Shown here in pieces: positions 7,829-14,591 of a stretch of 21,295 bases of DNA. The first letter of the stretch is position 1; each line of letters begins with the position of its first letter. The DNA comes from GWA2-46-15 sp964551525 (lineage in GTDB: Bacteria > Patescibacteriota > Minisyncoccia > Minisyncoccales > GWA2-46-15). The translations under genes were made by a program, and so were the position numbers. The notes under the pieces were generated by a model that saw nothing but the letters and a program-made list of their open reading frames with translations, had not been told where the DNA came from and made no database searches. The stretch spans positions 1-21,295 of the forward strand of contig CAZKCH010000010.1 of the NCBI GenBank assembly GCA_964551525.1. The letters run 5' to 3'.

Positions 7829-8374
7829 TTAAACTTTTTTGATTTGTAATGAATCTAGTTCAACGGGTGTGTCTCGGCCGAACATATTAACCAGCACCTT
7901 GACCTTGCCCTTTTCTTCATCGACCTCTGATATTTTGCCGTCAAACTCTTTGAACGGCCCGTCAACAATTTTGACCAAATCATTAATTTTGACATCAATC
8001 TTGAATTTCGGCTCTTCTTCGCCCATTCTTTTTTTTAAACTCTCCACTTCCTGGGGCGAAACCGGAATCGGCGTGGTGCCGGCGCCGACAAAACCAGTGA
8101 CGTTAGGCGTATTTCTGACCACGTACCAGGAATCATCGGTGACAATCATTTCCACTAAGACATAACCGGGATAAATCTTTTCTTCGGTGGTTCGGCGTTT
8201 GCCGTTCTTAATCCTGATTTTCTTTTCCTTGGGCACGACCACGCTAAAAATCTTGTCCTCCATGCCGAGGGACTCAATTCTTTGCTTCAGGTTCCGCGCC
8301 ACCGCATCTTCATAACCCGAATAAGTGTGGATGACGTACCAGTTTTTTTCTTGAGATAATCTTTGCTTCGCCAT
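7829..8374 (-). CDS. nusG: Transcription termination/antitermination protein NusG
   Basis: NusG binds RNA polymerase, suppresses pausing and couples transcription to the ribosome or Rho. 181 residues. The NGN domain is N-terminal (KNWYVIHTYSGYEDAVARNL, PGYVLVEM, WYVVRNTPNVTGFVG). The KOW domain is C-terminal (NDLVKIVDGPFKEFDGKISE, VLVNMFGRDTPVEL). It sits in the classic order secE-nusG-rplK. The start at 8374 is one nt after the secE stop, and the stop is one nt before the rplK ATG. No Shine-Dalgarno is visible for any gene in this trio. Confidence 0.97.
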   Translation of the reverse strand: MAKQRLSQEKNWYVIHTYSGYEDAVARNLKQRIESLGMEDKIFSVVVPKEKKIRIKNGKRRTTEEKIYPGYVLVEMIVTDDSWYVVRNTPNVTGFVGAGTTPIPVSPQEVESLKKRMGEEEPKFKIDVKINDLVKIVDGPFKEFDGKISEVDEEKGKVKVLVNMFGRDTPVELDSLQIKKV

Positions 8375-8375
8375 T

Positions 8376-8567
8376 TTACTTTTGTAGTATAACCCAATTC
8401 AGCGCTCTCGTAAACAGAACATCGATGCCGCCCAAGAATATCGCCAAAACCACGGAAACGCCAACTACCGCCAAAGTGTAGCGGAGCACTTCTTTTTTCG
8501 TCGGCCAATTAACCCGCTTGGATTCGGAGATAACTTCTTTGAAATAATTCGTGATTTTATTAAGCAT
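8376..8567 (-). CDS. secE: Protein translocase subunit SecE
   Basis: Essential clamp of the SecYEG translocon in the inner membrane. 63 residues, the short single-helix form. A short amphipathic segment (YFKEVISESKRVNWPTKKEV, the conserved SecE signature) precedes one membrane helix at about residues 31-55 (TLAVVGVSVVLAIFLGGIDVLF in pieces). It heads the secE-nusG-rplK module, 28 nt downstream of gyrB. Confidence 0.95.
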   Translation of the reverse strand: MLNKITNYFKEVISESKRVNWPTKKEVLRYTLAVVGVSVVLAIFLGGIDVLFTRALNWVILQK

Positions 8568-8595
8568 AAATATAATAATATTCGTATAAAGTTGA
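8568..8595 (-). promoter_or_regulatory. -10-like element directly before secE
   Basis: On the minus strand the 28-nt gap is AT-only near the start codon. It holds TATTAT at 8580-8575 or 8577-8572, 7 or 4 nt before the secE ATG, with no Shine-Dalgarno. It may drive a leaderless secE-nusG-rplK mRNA. No clear -35 is seen, and read-through from gyrB is also possible. Confidence 0.4.
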
Positions 8596-10665
8596 TTAAA
8601 TGTCTAAGTTTTTAACCTTTTGCGCGTGCGTTAAGATGAATTTTTTCCTCGGAAAAACCTCGTTGCCCATCAAAATGTCGAATATCCGATCCGCGTCGTG
8701 AGCGTTTTCAATCGTCACCTGCTTCAAAACCCGATTGGCCGGATTCATGGTTGTTTCCCATAATTGTTCCGGATTCATTTCTCCCAAACCCTTATAACGC
8801 TGGATATTCATCCCCGCCACTTTTATTATTCCCGACGCTTCATCTTCACTCATCGTTTCGTCTTCTTCCGGTTTTAACTTTTCGATTTTCGTTTTTACTT
8901 TTTCGTTTTTACTTTTTAATTTTCGCATTTCTGCCACAATCTTCTCCCTCTGTTCCTCAATATAAGCATACCTGACCTCTTTACCCATCTGTATCCTATA
9001 CAACGGCGGCTGAGCAATATAGATATAACCCTTCTCAATCAATGGTTTAAAGTATCGGTAGAAAAAAGTCAACAGCAAAGTCCGGATATGATTGCCGTCA
9101 GAATCAGCATCGCACATGATAATAATCCGCTGATACCTTAAATTCTCAATATTAAAATCCTGGGCAATGGCGGTGCCCATGGCAATAATCAAGGCCTTCA
9201 CCTCGTCTGATTCCAGCATGCGATCCAGCCGAGCTCGTTCCACGTTAAGAATCTTGCCTCTCAAGGGCAGAATGGCTTGAAAATGCCTGTCCCTTCCCTG
9301 CTTAGCTGAACCGCCAGCTGATGGACCTTCGACAATATACAGTTCCGCATTGGCAGGATCACGAGACGAGCAATCCGCTAACTTGCCCGGCAACGATAAG
9401 CCGTCCAGAATCCCCTTTCTCAAAACTGTTTCCCGGGCCGCCCGCGCTGCTTTTCTCGCCTTGGAAGAAAGAATACATTTATCAATGATCGCTGAAGCGT
9501 CATTGGGATTTCTTTCTAAAAAATCCGCCAAGCCCTCGCTCACTACACCCTCAACCGCATTTTTGGCCTCCACGTTGCCTAACTTCGCTTTTGTCTGACC
9601 TTCAAACTGCGGCTCTTTGAGTTTTACCGAGACCACGCCCACAAACCCCTCCCGAATATCTTCTCCGGAAAGATTTTCATCTTTTTCTTTCAAAAAATTA
9701 TTCTTGCGGGCATAATCATTAAAGCCGCGGGTCAAAGCGACGCGCAAACCGGTTAAATGCGTGCCGCCTTCTTGGGTGAAAATATTATTGGCGAATGATT
9801 CTTCATAACCCTCAACTTGGTCGGTGTATTGAAAGGCCGCCTCCACTAAAATTCCTTCTTTTTCTCCGGTACAATAAAAAACATTGGGGTGACGCAGAAC
9901 CGAATCCTTGACCAGATATTTGACATAGGATTTCAAACCGCCCTCAAAATAAAATCCGTACTCAAGCGCCTCGCCGGCGCCGCCTCTTTCATCGGCAATC
10001 TTAATCCTCACCGCTTTGGTCAAATAGGCCTGCTGGCGCAAATGGTTAATCACTCTTTTTAGTTCAAATTTTGTTTCTTTGAAAATCTCGCCGTCGGGTT
10101 CAAAAATAACGCTCGTGCCCGATCCTCGGCAAGGCCCGATTTTTTTAACCTTGGCTTGAACTTTACCTCTTTGATATTCTTGAAAATAACGGAAACCATC
10201 GCGGCAAACCTCGGCCCGCATCCATTTAGAAAGAGCGCAGACAACCGAAACGCCCACGCCATGCAAGCCGCCTGCCACCTGGTAGGCCTTGCCGCCGAAT
10301 TTAGCGCCGGCATGCAAGGTGGTCATCACTGTTTCCAAGGCCGATCTCTTTGTTTGGGGATGGATTTCCACCGGGATGCCTCGGCCATCATCAGTGGCCT
10401 TGACTTTATTGCCCGGCAACAAAGAAACATCAATATTTTTGGCATAGCCGCCCATGGCTTCGTCTAAACAATTGTCCACCACTTCCCAAATCAAATGATG
10501 CAAACCATCCGGTCCGGTAGAACCAATATACATACCCGGCCTTTTTCGCACCGGTTCCAAACCCTCCAGGACATAAATGTCTTTAGCGGTATAACCGCTG
10601 GATTTCTCTGATTGCTTCGGACTTGTCGGCTTGATTTTTTTCGCTGTTTTTTTCTTTTTCGCCAT
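8596..10665 (-). CDS. gyrB: DNA gyrase subunit B
   Basis: ATPase subunit of DNA gyrase, which introduces negative supercoils. 689 residues, the compact form without the large Gram-negative insert. GHKL ATPase motifs: EVVDNCLDEAMGG (Asn ~65 binds Mg-ATP), DDGRGIP and GGLHGVGVSVV. Transducer: QTKAKLGN. TOPRIM domain: EGPSAGGSAKQGRDR (Glu446), PLRGKILNVE and the metal-binding DADSDGNHIRTLLLTFFYR. C-terminus: QRYKGLGEMNPEQLWETT and a final NLDI, typical of GyrB rather than ParE. The Asp that normally follows EG in EGDSAGG is Pro448. Heptamer DNA repeats encode a lysine-rich linker at residues ~580-599. The lysine-rich N-terminal tail (residues 1-22) is non-conserved. It starts 16 nt after pheT, with no Shine-Dalgarno. 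Confidence 0.96.
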   Translation of the reverse strand: MAKKKKTAKKIKPTSPKQSEKSSGYTAKDIYVLEGLEPVRKRPGMYIGSTGPDGLHHLIWEVVDNCLDEAMGGYAKNIDVSLLPGNKVKATDDGRGIPVEIHPQTKRSALETVMTTLHAGAKFGGKAYQVAGGLHGVGVSVVCALSKWMRAEVCRDGFRYFQEYQRGKVQAKVKKIGPCRGSGTSVIFEPDGEIFKETKFELKRVINHLRQQAYLTKAVRIKIADERGGAGEALEYGFYFEGGLKSYVKYLVKDSVLRHPNVFYCTGEKEGILVEAAFQYTDQVEGYEESFANNIFTQEGGTHLTGLRVALTRGFNDYARKNNFLKEKDENLSGEDIREGFVGVVSVKLKEPQFEGQTKAKLGNVEAKNAVEGVVSEGLADFLERNPNDASAIIDKCILSSKARKAARAARETVLRKGILDGLSLPGKLADCSSRDPANAELYIVEGPSAGGSAKQGRDRHFQAILPLRGKILNVERARLDRMLESDEVKALIIAMGTAIAQDFNIENLRYQRIIIMCDADSDGNHIRTLLLTFFYRYFKPLIEKGYIYIAQPPLYRIQMGKEVRYAYIEEQREKIVAEMRKLKSKNEKVKTKIEKLKPEEDETMSEDEASGIIKVAGMNIQRYKGLGEMNPEQLWETTMNPANRVLKQVTIENAHDADRIFDILMGNEVFPRKKFILTHAQKVKNLDI
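8871..8926 (+). repeat. Heptamer array (TTTTTAC/TTTTTCG) inside gyrB
   Basis: Eight consecutive 7-bp units on the plus strand: GTTTTAA, CTTTTCG, ATTTTCG, TTTTTAC, TTTTTCG, TTTTTAC, TTTTTAA, TTTTCGC. On the coding (minus) strand they give a lysine-rich linker (KLKSKNEKVKTKIEKLK) between the TOPRIM part and the conserved QRYKGLGEM motif. Confidence 0.88.
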
Positions 10666-10681
10666 ATTTAATGTTTAAAGC

Positions 10682-12622
10682 TTATATTTTAAGGTTGAAC
10701 GTTCTCAAATGAATTTTCTTCGCCTCCTGGTCTGACAGACCTTTATAGTGAACTCTTAACGTGTATTTGGACTTAAACTTGTCGATAATTTCAATTGCCC
10801 AGATGTTTTTTTTGCCAATCTTGTTCTCTGCTTGCGTTAAGAAATTATTGATATCTCCTTTTGTTTCCACGTTAGCGTCAAGAATAATTATTTTTTGCTC
10901 CAGCTCAACCGCAGGATTCAAGGCAGAACCAATAAGCGTTTTGATCGTTTCCGATAAGTCAATTTCCGCCAAACCGGTTTCCTTTTCGTTTTTCAGTTTA
11001 TAAAGAATGCCCAAGAGGCGACCTTGGCAAAAAATATCCCAGCAGGAATAGGGCTCAGCCGCCGCGGGTCTGATTTTTGATGCCTGATAATTTATGGCGC
11101 TTAGGCCCAAAAACCTTAATAAGATATCGATCGTCGCCTTCAATTCGTTCAAGTCGCCGGCTTTTTCTTTTCTGATCATTATTCCTAATGACTCTTTTTC
11201 CAAAAACTTTTCCTGTTTCTTGCCGAAAATCCTGCCCATTTCGAAAATCTTGATTTTGCTGATATTTTTTTTCTTGTATTCTGATAATTGACTGAGCAAA
11301 CTGGCGGCCATTGATTGACGCAAATCCGGATATTCCTCATTAACCGAATTCTCGGTGGCGATATTTTCCCAATCCAGCCAATTCACTCCCTGATTGATTT
11401 CTTTTGTCGTCAGCGGCCAAGAACGGATTTCATCAAAACCGAGGGCAGTGATCGCTTCGTTTATTTTGTCTTCCACGCGGATAATCTTTGGCGTGATATC
11501 AACAACCGGTTTAAAGGCCGGTGCTTGATTGGTAGGGATTTTCTCAAAACCAAAAACCCTGATCACTTCCTCAATCACGTCTTCGGCAATAGCAATATCA
11601 GTCCGGCAAGCCGGCGGCGTAACCAACCACGTCTTAGCTGATTTCTTGATTATAAAACCCAGACGCTTGAGAATTTTAAGGCCTTGGACTTCGCTGATTT
11701 TGATGCCGGAGAAAATCGAGGGCGATTCAGGATTAAAACTTATTTTCGGCAAAACTTGTTGCTTTGGATAATAACTAAAAAGCTTGCCGGCAACCTGGCC
11801 GCCCGCTTCTTTTAAAATTAAAGAGATCAAAAACTTAAAGGCATAGTCCAATCCCACCGGACTAAGGTCTTTATCCAAACGACCGCTCGCTTCGGTAGTC
11901 GTTTTCAATTCCCGCGAGTTTTGCCTGATTAAAGCGCGGTCATAGATCGCCATTTCGGCGATAATATTTTTAGTGCCGGTTTCAATCGCGGCTTTTTTGC
12001 CGCCCACGATTCCCGCTAATCCTAAAATTTGGCTATTATCTTGTAAAATGATTTCTTTACCGGATAAATTTATCAGCGTGCCGTCCAAGGTGATGATGTT
12101 TTTAAAAGCGTGGTTGATTCCCCAACTAAGTCCGCCTTTCATTTTGTCTTTATCTAAAAGATGCGAAGGATAACCGGTCAAAAGCATGGCGTAATTTGAA
12201 AGGTCAACCAATAAGTTAATCGGATTGATATCGTAGAGCGCTAAGAATTCTTTGAGCCATGAGGGCGAAGGCCGATTCTTTACGCCTTGGATTTCCAAAG
12301 CCAAAGCGCGCTTAACTTGTTTTTCTGCTTTGACTTTGATCTCCTGATTCCCAACAACTGGCAGCTTGATATTGATTTTCGGTAAAACGAGCTTTAAGCC
12401 ATAATAAGCCGCCGCTTCTCTGGCCAAGCCAATAATACCTAAACAATCCGGCCGGTTCTGCCTCACTTCAAAACCGAAAAGCCAATCGCTTTTGCCATTG
12501 AATTTGACTGGCGCCAGCCCGTCTATCATTAAACCGGCCATAGTGAATTTCTCCCCTATTTCCTTGAGATTAGCCCTTAATCCGGGCACCAGTTGTTTTA
12601 ATTGACTATATAAAACCTTCAT
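10682..12622 (-). CDS. pheT: Phenylalanyl-tRNA synthetase beta subunit, short form
   Basis: Beta chain of the (alpha-beta)2 PheRS. It contributes the B3/B4 editing domain, B5, and a tRNA anticodon-binding C-terminus. 646 residues against the usual ~790-800. The N-terminal OB-fold (EMAPII-like tRNA-binding) domain, which normally starts near residue 40, is missing: the chain runs from EKFTMAGLMIDGL straight to FEVRQNRPDCLGIIGLAREA. The B3/B4-like part holds KNRPSPSWLKEF and NLLVDLSNYAMLLTGYPSHL. B5 holds KISEVQGLKILKRLGF and VTPPACRTDIAIAEDVIEEV. The last ~75 residues look like a degenerate FDX-ACB domain (YTLRVHYKGLSDQEAKKIH). It overlaps the end of pheS by 17 nt, implying coupled translation. 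The short form is family-known in reduced genomes, but the details here are read only from the sequence. Confidence 0.93.
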   Translation of the reverse strand: MKVLYSQLKQLVPGLRANLKEIGEKFTMAGLMIDGLAPVKFNGKSDWLFGFEVRQNRPDCLGIIGLAREAAAYYGLKLVLPKINIKLPVVGNQEIKVKAEKQVKRALALEIQGVKNRPSPSWLKEFLALYDINPINLLVDLSNYAMLLTGYPSHLLDKDKMKGGLSWGINHAFKNIITLDGTLINLSGKEIILQDNSQILGLAGIVGGKKAAIETGTKNIIAEMAIYDRALIRQNSRELKTTTEASGRLDKDLSPVGLDYAFKFLISLILKEAGGQVAGKLFSYYPKQQVLPKISFNPESPSIFSGIKISEVQGLKILKRLGFIIKKSAKTWLVTPPACRTDIAIAEDVIEEVIRVFGFEKIPTNQAPAFKPVVDITPKIIRVEDKINEAITALGFDEIRSWPLTTKEINQGVNWLDWENIATENSVNEEYPDLRQSMAASLLSQLSEYKKKNISKIKIFEMGRIFGKKQEKFLEKESLGIMIRKEKAGDLNELKATIDILLRFLGLSAINYQASKIRPAAAEPYSCWDIFCQGRLLGILYKLKNEKETGLAEIDLSETIKTLIGSALNPAVELEQKIIILDANVETKGDINNFLTQAENKIGKKNIWAIEIIDKFKSKYTLRVHYKGLSDQEAKKIHLRTFNLKI

Positions 12623-13637
12623 TCTCGTAATATTTATATGCTAAGTTTCCACCTAATAATGTTCTGATGTCGTTAATCTTGTACTTGGCCATGACCCAGC
12701 GGTCTAAGCCCAGAGCAAAAGCAAAACCCATAAACTTTTTCGGATTAATGCCCGCGGCTTTTAAAACATTGGGGTGAAGAATGCCGGCGCCACCCATTTC
12801 AATCCAGCCCGTGCCCTTACACAACGGACAACCCTTCCCCTTGCAGGAAAAGCACTGCATATCCGGCCCCACGCCCGGCTCCACTTCCGGATAATATTTA
12901 TTGCGATAACGGACAATCGTTTTCGGGCCATACATCTCTTTGAATAAATAATCAAAGGTGCCGAAAAGATCTTTCAAGGATACTTTTTCCATGATCGCCG
13001 TGCCCTGATAATGATGAAAAACAAAATGATTGGACTTGTTCACTTTTTCGTTGCGATAAACTCGGCCCGGAACGACAAATCTCATCGGCGGCTGATAATT
13101 CGCCAGAACCCGCGATTCCACTGACGAGGTCTGGGTTCTTAAAAGAAAGTTTGGCTCTTTGATGTAAATCGTGTCCTGCATATCCCGGGCCGAATGGTTT
13201 TGAGGAACATTGCGCCGCTGGAAATTATATTCATCGGTTTCAATTTCCGGCCCCTCCATCACGCTGTAGCCCAAAGAAATAAAAAGCCGATTCAGCATTT
13301 TAATGGTTTGGGTGATCGGATGAAGATGACCAATTTTGGGAATAGTAAAATCGAGTTCGTTTGTCTGATCATCGTTCTTTGTTTTCAGTTGGTTCGTTTC
13401 AATTTCTTTTCTTTTTTCAGCAATCAACGCCTTTGCTTCTGATTGGAGAATATTCACTTGTTTGCCCAAATCCTTTCTTTTGCTTTCAGGCAGATTTTTA
13501 AACTCCCGGAAGATTAATTTCAACTCCCCTTTTCCGCCCAAATACTTGGCAAAAACTGAATCCAAATCAACCGCATCTTGGGCGGTTTTAATATCGTTTT
13601 CCAGCTGGATTTTCAGTTGTTTGATGTCAATATCCAC
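12606..13637 (-). CDS. pheS: Phenylalanyl-tRNA synthetase alpha subunit
   Basis: Catalytic alpha chain that aminoacylates tRNA-Phe. 343 residues from a GTG start at 13637. The N-terminal coiled-coil (residues 1-90) binds tRNA. Class II core motifs seen: HPITQTIKMLNRLF, MEGPEIETDEYNF, HSARDMQDTIY, LLRTQTSSVESR, RVYRNEKVNKSNHFVFHHYQ, and motif 3 in GFAFALGLDRWVMAKYKI ahead of DIRTLLGGN. A zinc-knuckle-like insert, CFSCKGKGCPLCKGTGW, precedes IEMGGAGILHPNVL. Such Cys inserts are known in other bacterial PheS proteins. The linker before the catalytic core (KTKNDDQTNELDF) is low-complexity, with weak 7-bp periodicity in the DNA (13374-13401). A -10-like TAAAAT lies 6 nt before the GTG, so the mRNA may be leaderless. 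Confidence 0.95.
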   Translation of the reverse strand: MDIDIKQLKIQLENDIKTAQDAVDLDSVFAKYLGGKGELKLIFREFKNLPESKRKDLGKQVNILQSEAKALIAEKRKEIETNQLKTKNDDQTNELDFTIPKIGHLHPITQTIKMLNRLFISLGYSVMEGPEIETDEYNFQRRNVPQNHSARDMQDTIYIKEPNFLLRTQTSSVESRVLANYQPPMRFVVPGRVYRNEKVNKSNHFVFHHYQGTAIMEKVSLKDLFGTFDYLFKEMYGPKTIVRYRNKYYPEVEPGVGPDMQCFSCKGKGCPLCKGTGWIEMGGAGILHPNVLKAAGINPKKFMGFAFALGLDRWVMAKYKINDIRTLLGGNLAYKYYENEGFI

Positions 13638-13649
13638 ACCCTTATTTTA
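13638..13649 (-). promoter_or_regulatory. -10-like element directly before pheS
   Basis: On the minus strand TAAAAT occupies 13649-13644, followed by AAGGGT and the GTG start codon. The expected transcription start falls at the start codon. The AAGGG is too close to serve as a normal Shine-Dalgarno. No good -35 is evident. Confidence 0.45.
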
Positions 13650-13689
13650 ACTTAAATTTAGAACAAAGGCAAATACCCCAAAACCCCAA

Positions 13690-13747
13690 AATAGCACCTC
13701 CAAAGATCGGATCTTTGTTGGTGCTATTCTTGCTTTTTTGGCAAGAA
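13690..13747. promoter_or_regulatory. Two tandem hairpins between pheS and the Cys-rich gene
   Basis: AATAGCACC (13690-13698) pairs with GGTGCTATT (13720-13728), enclosing an inner stem CAAAGAT/ATCTTTG (13701-13717). A second stem, TTCTTGC (13727-13733) with GCAAGAA (13741-13747), encloses TTTTTTG. They lie in a divergent intergenic region, so they are not obvious terminators of a gene in this window. On the minus strand they lie upstream of the predicted pheS transcription start. A plus-strand promoter could be TTGCTT-17-TAGTTT within the second hairpin (weak). Confidence 0.5.
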
Positions 13748-13779
13748 TTTGGTAGTTTAAAGTCGAAAAGGAGGCAAAA

Positions 13780-13989
13780 ATGCCTACTAATAGAAGTTGC
13801 AGATACTGTATTGTTTGCGGTATCTGCTGCGGTTCCCGGTTATGTCGTGAGCACCGCGACTACATTGGGAGAAAGTGCTATTTTCACCCAACGACGGGAA
13901 AACAAGTAAGGGAAATTTCCCCGTCGTTGAGGGTAATACAACCCTGGGAGCGCAAGAAAGGCGCCCCGGGAAGAATTATCAAGTGGTGA
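13780..13989 (+). CDS. Small cysteine-rich, probably zinc-binding protein
   Basis: I do not recognise a named family. 69 residues with Cys at 7, 10, 13, 16, 17, 22 and 33 and His at 25 and 36. This gives CxxC spacings (CRYC, CIVC, CGIC) followed by CREHRDYI and RKCYFH, which look like a compact zinc-binding fold. The basic C-terminal third (PWERKKGAPGRIIKW) is unlike the N-terminus. A perfect Shine-Dalgarno (AGGAGG at 13769-13774, 5 nt before the ATG) decides the start and contrasts with the Shine-Dalgarno-less housekeeping genes here. The 3' half of the ORF is also a chain of hairpins (13889-13967) that continues into a terminator. The true product could therefore be a shorter peptide or a structured RNA. 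Zinc binding is an inference from Cys/His spacing only. Confidence 0.6.
   Translation: MPTNRSCRYCIVCGICCGSRLCREHRDYIGRKCYFHPTTGKQVREISPSLRVIQPWERKKGAPGRIIKW
13889..13967 (+). other. Chain of three RNA hairpins in the 3' half of the Cys-rich ORF
   Basis: CAACGACGGG (13889-13898) pairs with CCCGTCGTTG (13920-13929), a 10-bp perfect stem. AGGGT (13930-13934) pairs with ACCCT (13941-13945). GGGaGCGC (13946-13953) pairs with GCGCCCC (13961-13967), with one bulged A. The stems abut each other and lie just before the terminator at 14000-14040, as in a structured RNA or a regulated 3' region. Confidence 0.6.
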
Positions 13990-13999
13990 TGAAATTAAA

Positions 14000-14040
14000 A
14001 CCAGGCACGTCCCAAAAGGGAGCGTGCCTGGTTTCTTTTT
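14000..14040. terminator. Bidirectional terminator between the Cys-rich gene and the tRNA cluster
   Basis: ACCAGGCACG (14000-14009) pairs with CGTGCCTGGT (14023-14032), with an inner CCC-AAAA-GGG. On the plus strand it is followed by TTCTTTTT, and on the minus strand by TTTTAATTT. It can end the Cys-rich transcript and, from the other side, the tRNA-Asp transcript. Confidence 0.85.
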
Positions 14041-14049
14041 CAATATCCG

Positions 14050-14124
14050 CGGACCCAAGGGGATTTGAACCCCTGACTTCCCCGTGACAGGGGGATATGT
14101 TAAACCAGGCTACACCATGGGTCC
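14050..14124 (-). tRNA. tRNA-Asp (anticodon GTC)
   Basis: 75 nt, folds as a canonical cloverleaf. Acceptor GGACCCA/TGGGTCC, D-stem GTGT/ACAT with loop AGCCTGGTTTA, anticodon stem TCCCC/GGGGA with loop CTGTCAC, T-stem AGGGG/CCCCT with the canonical loop TTCAAAT. Discriminator base G73, the normal Asp identity. CCA is not encoded. Confidence 0.96.
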
Positions 14125-14127
14125 ATA

Positions 14128-14199
14128 TGGCTGGGGTGAGGATCGGACTCACGACAACTCGCTTATGAAACGAGTGCTCTACCACTGAGCTACCCAGCC
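14128..14199 (-). tRNA. tRNA-Met (anticodon CAT), elongator type
   Basis: 72 nt. Acceptor GGCTGGG/CCCAGCC with a paired first position, D-stem GCTC/GAGC with loop AGTGGTA, anticodon stem CTCGT/GCGAG with loop TTCATAA, T-stem GTGAG/CTCAC, discriminator A. It lacks the C1-A72 mismatch of initiators, so it is elongator Met. A tRNA-Ile(CAU) that needs lysidine is the alternative. The T-loop reads TCCGATC, so position 55 is C instead of the nearly universal U (pseudouridine). CCA is not encoded. Confidence 0.9.
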
Positions 14200-14225
14200 C
14201 CGTTATCTTCGAGTCATCTTGTAAT

Positions 14226-14495
14226 CTATTTCACCCATCTATTAATTAAGAAATAATCTTTTAATTGTATTTCTATCTCTTTTTTACCAGCTCCGCTTTT
14301 TAAGAACAGTTCTCTTCTTTTGGCATCACTTAAAAATAAATATGCTTCATAATATATCAACCTAAGTGGCATTCTGTATTTCGTCGCCGATACCATTCCG
14401 GAGCTGTGTTTTTTAAATCTTGACTTCAAATTACTCGTTACACCTGTATATAACCTCCCGTCCTTATCGCTATGAAGGATATAAACATAATACAT
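14226..14495 (-). CDS. GIY-YIG domain protein (predicted endonuclease family)
   Basis: 89 residues, a stand-alone GIY-YIG domain of the UPF0213/COG2827 type. The N-terminus YYVYILHS and GRLYTGVTSNLKSRFKKH give the two strands of the motif (a variant reading YVY and YTG), with the catalytic-type Arg (SRFKKH) and His. YYEAYLFLSDAKRRE supplies the conserved Glu. It ends in LKSGAGKKEIEIQL. Members are common in CPR and other bacterial genomes, and the cellular role is unsettled (DNA repair or mobile-element related). It lies between the two Met tRNA genes on the same strand, 26 nt upstream of the elongator tRNA-Met. The weak AAAGAAA before the ATG may act as ribosome binding site. Confidence 0.9.
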   Translation of the reverse strand: MYYVYILHSDKDGRLYTGVTSNLKSRFKKHSSGMVSATKYRMPLRLIYYEAYLFLSDAKRRELFLKSGAGKKEIEIQLKDYFLINRWVK

Positions 14496-14507
14496 TTTCT
14501 TTTCACG

Positions 14508-14591
14508 GGTGTCCCGCGTTTGACGCGGGCACCATATTACTTACGTAGTGGTTGGCTCGTTAAACGGGCCTTAACCACGTTAAACGTGGTT
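14508..14591. repeat. Cluster of CGTTAAACG-type palindromic hairpins
   Basis: CCCGCG (14513-14518) pairs with CGCGGG (14524-14529), extended by GGTG/CACC. GGCTCGTTAAACGGGCC (14554-14570) is an imperfect hairpin. AACCACG (14573-14579) pairs with CGTGGTT (14585-14591). All share a CGTTAAACG or CGTTTGACG core also found twice in thrS. The last stem overlaps the 3' end of the initiator tRNA gene and supplies the CCA. Confidence 0.75.

Noticed and set aside
13690..13747. T-box riboswitch before pheS
   Set aside because: No specifier loop or T-box consensus (TGGnACC type) is visible, and the hairpins are short and symmetrical.
13875..14087. Plus-strand ORF ending in ADPRGFEPLTSP
   Set aside because: The C-terminal motif is the well-known false translation of the antisense strand of a tRNA gene (tRNA-Asp here), and the frame overlaps the better-supported Cys-rich ORF.
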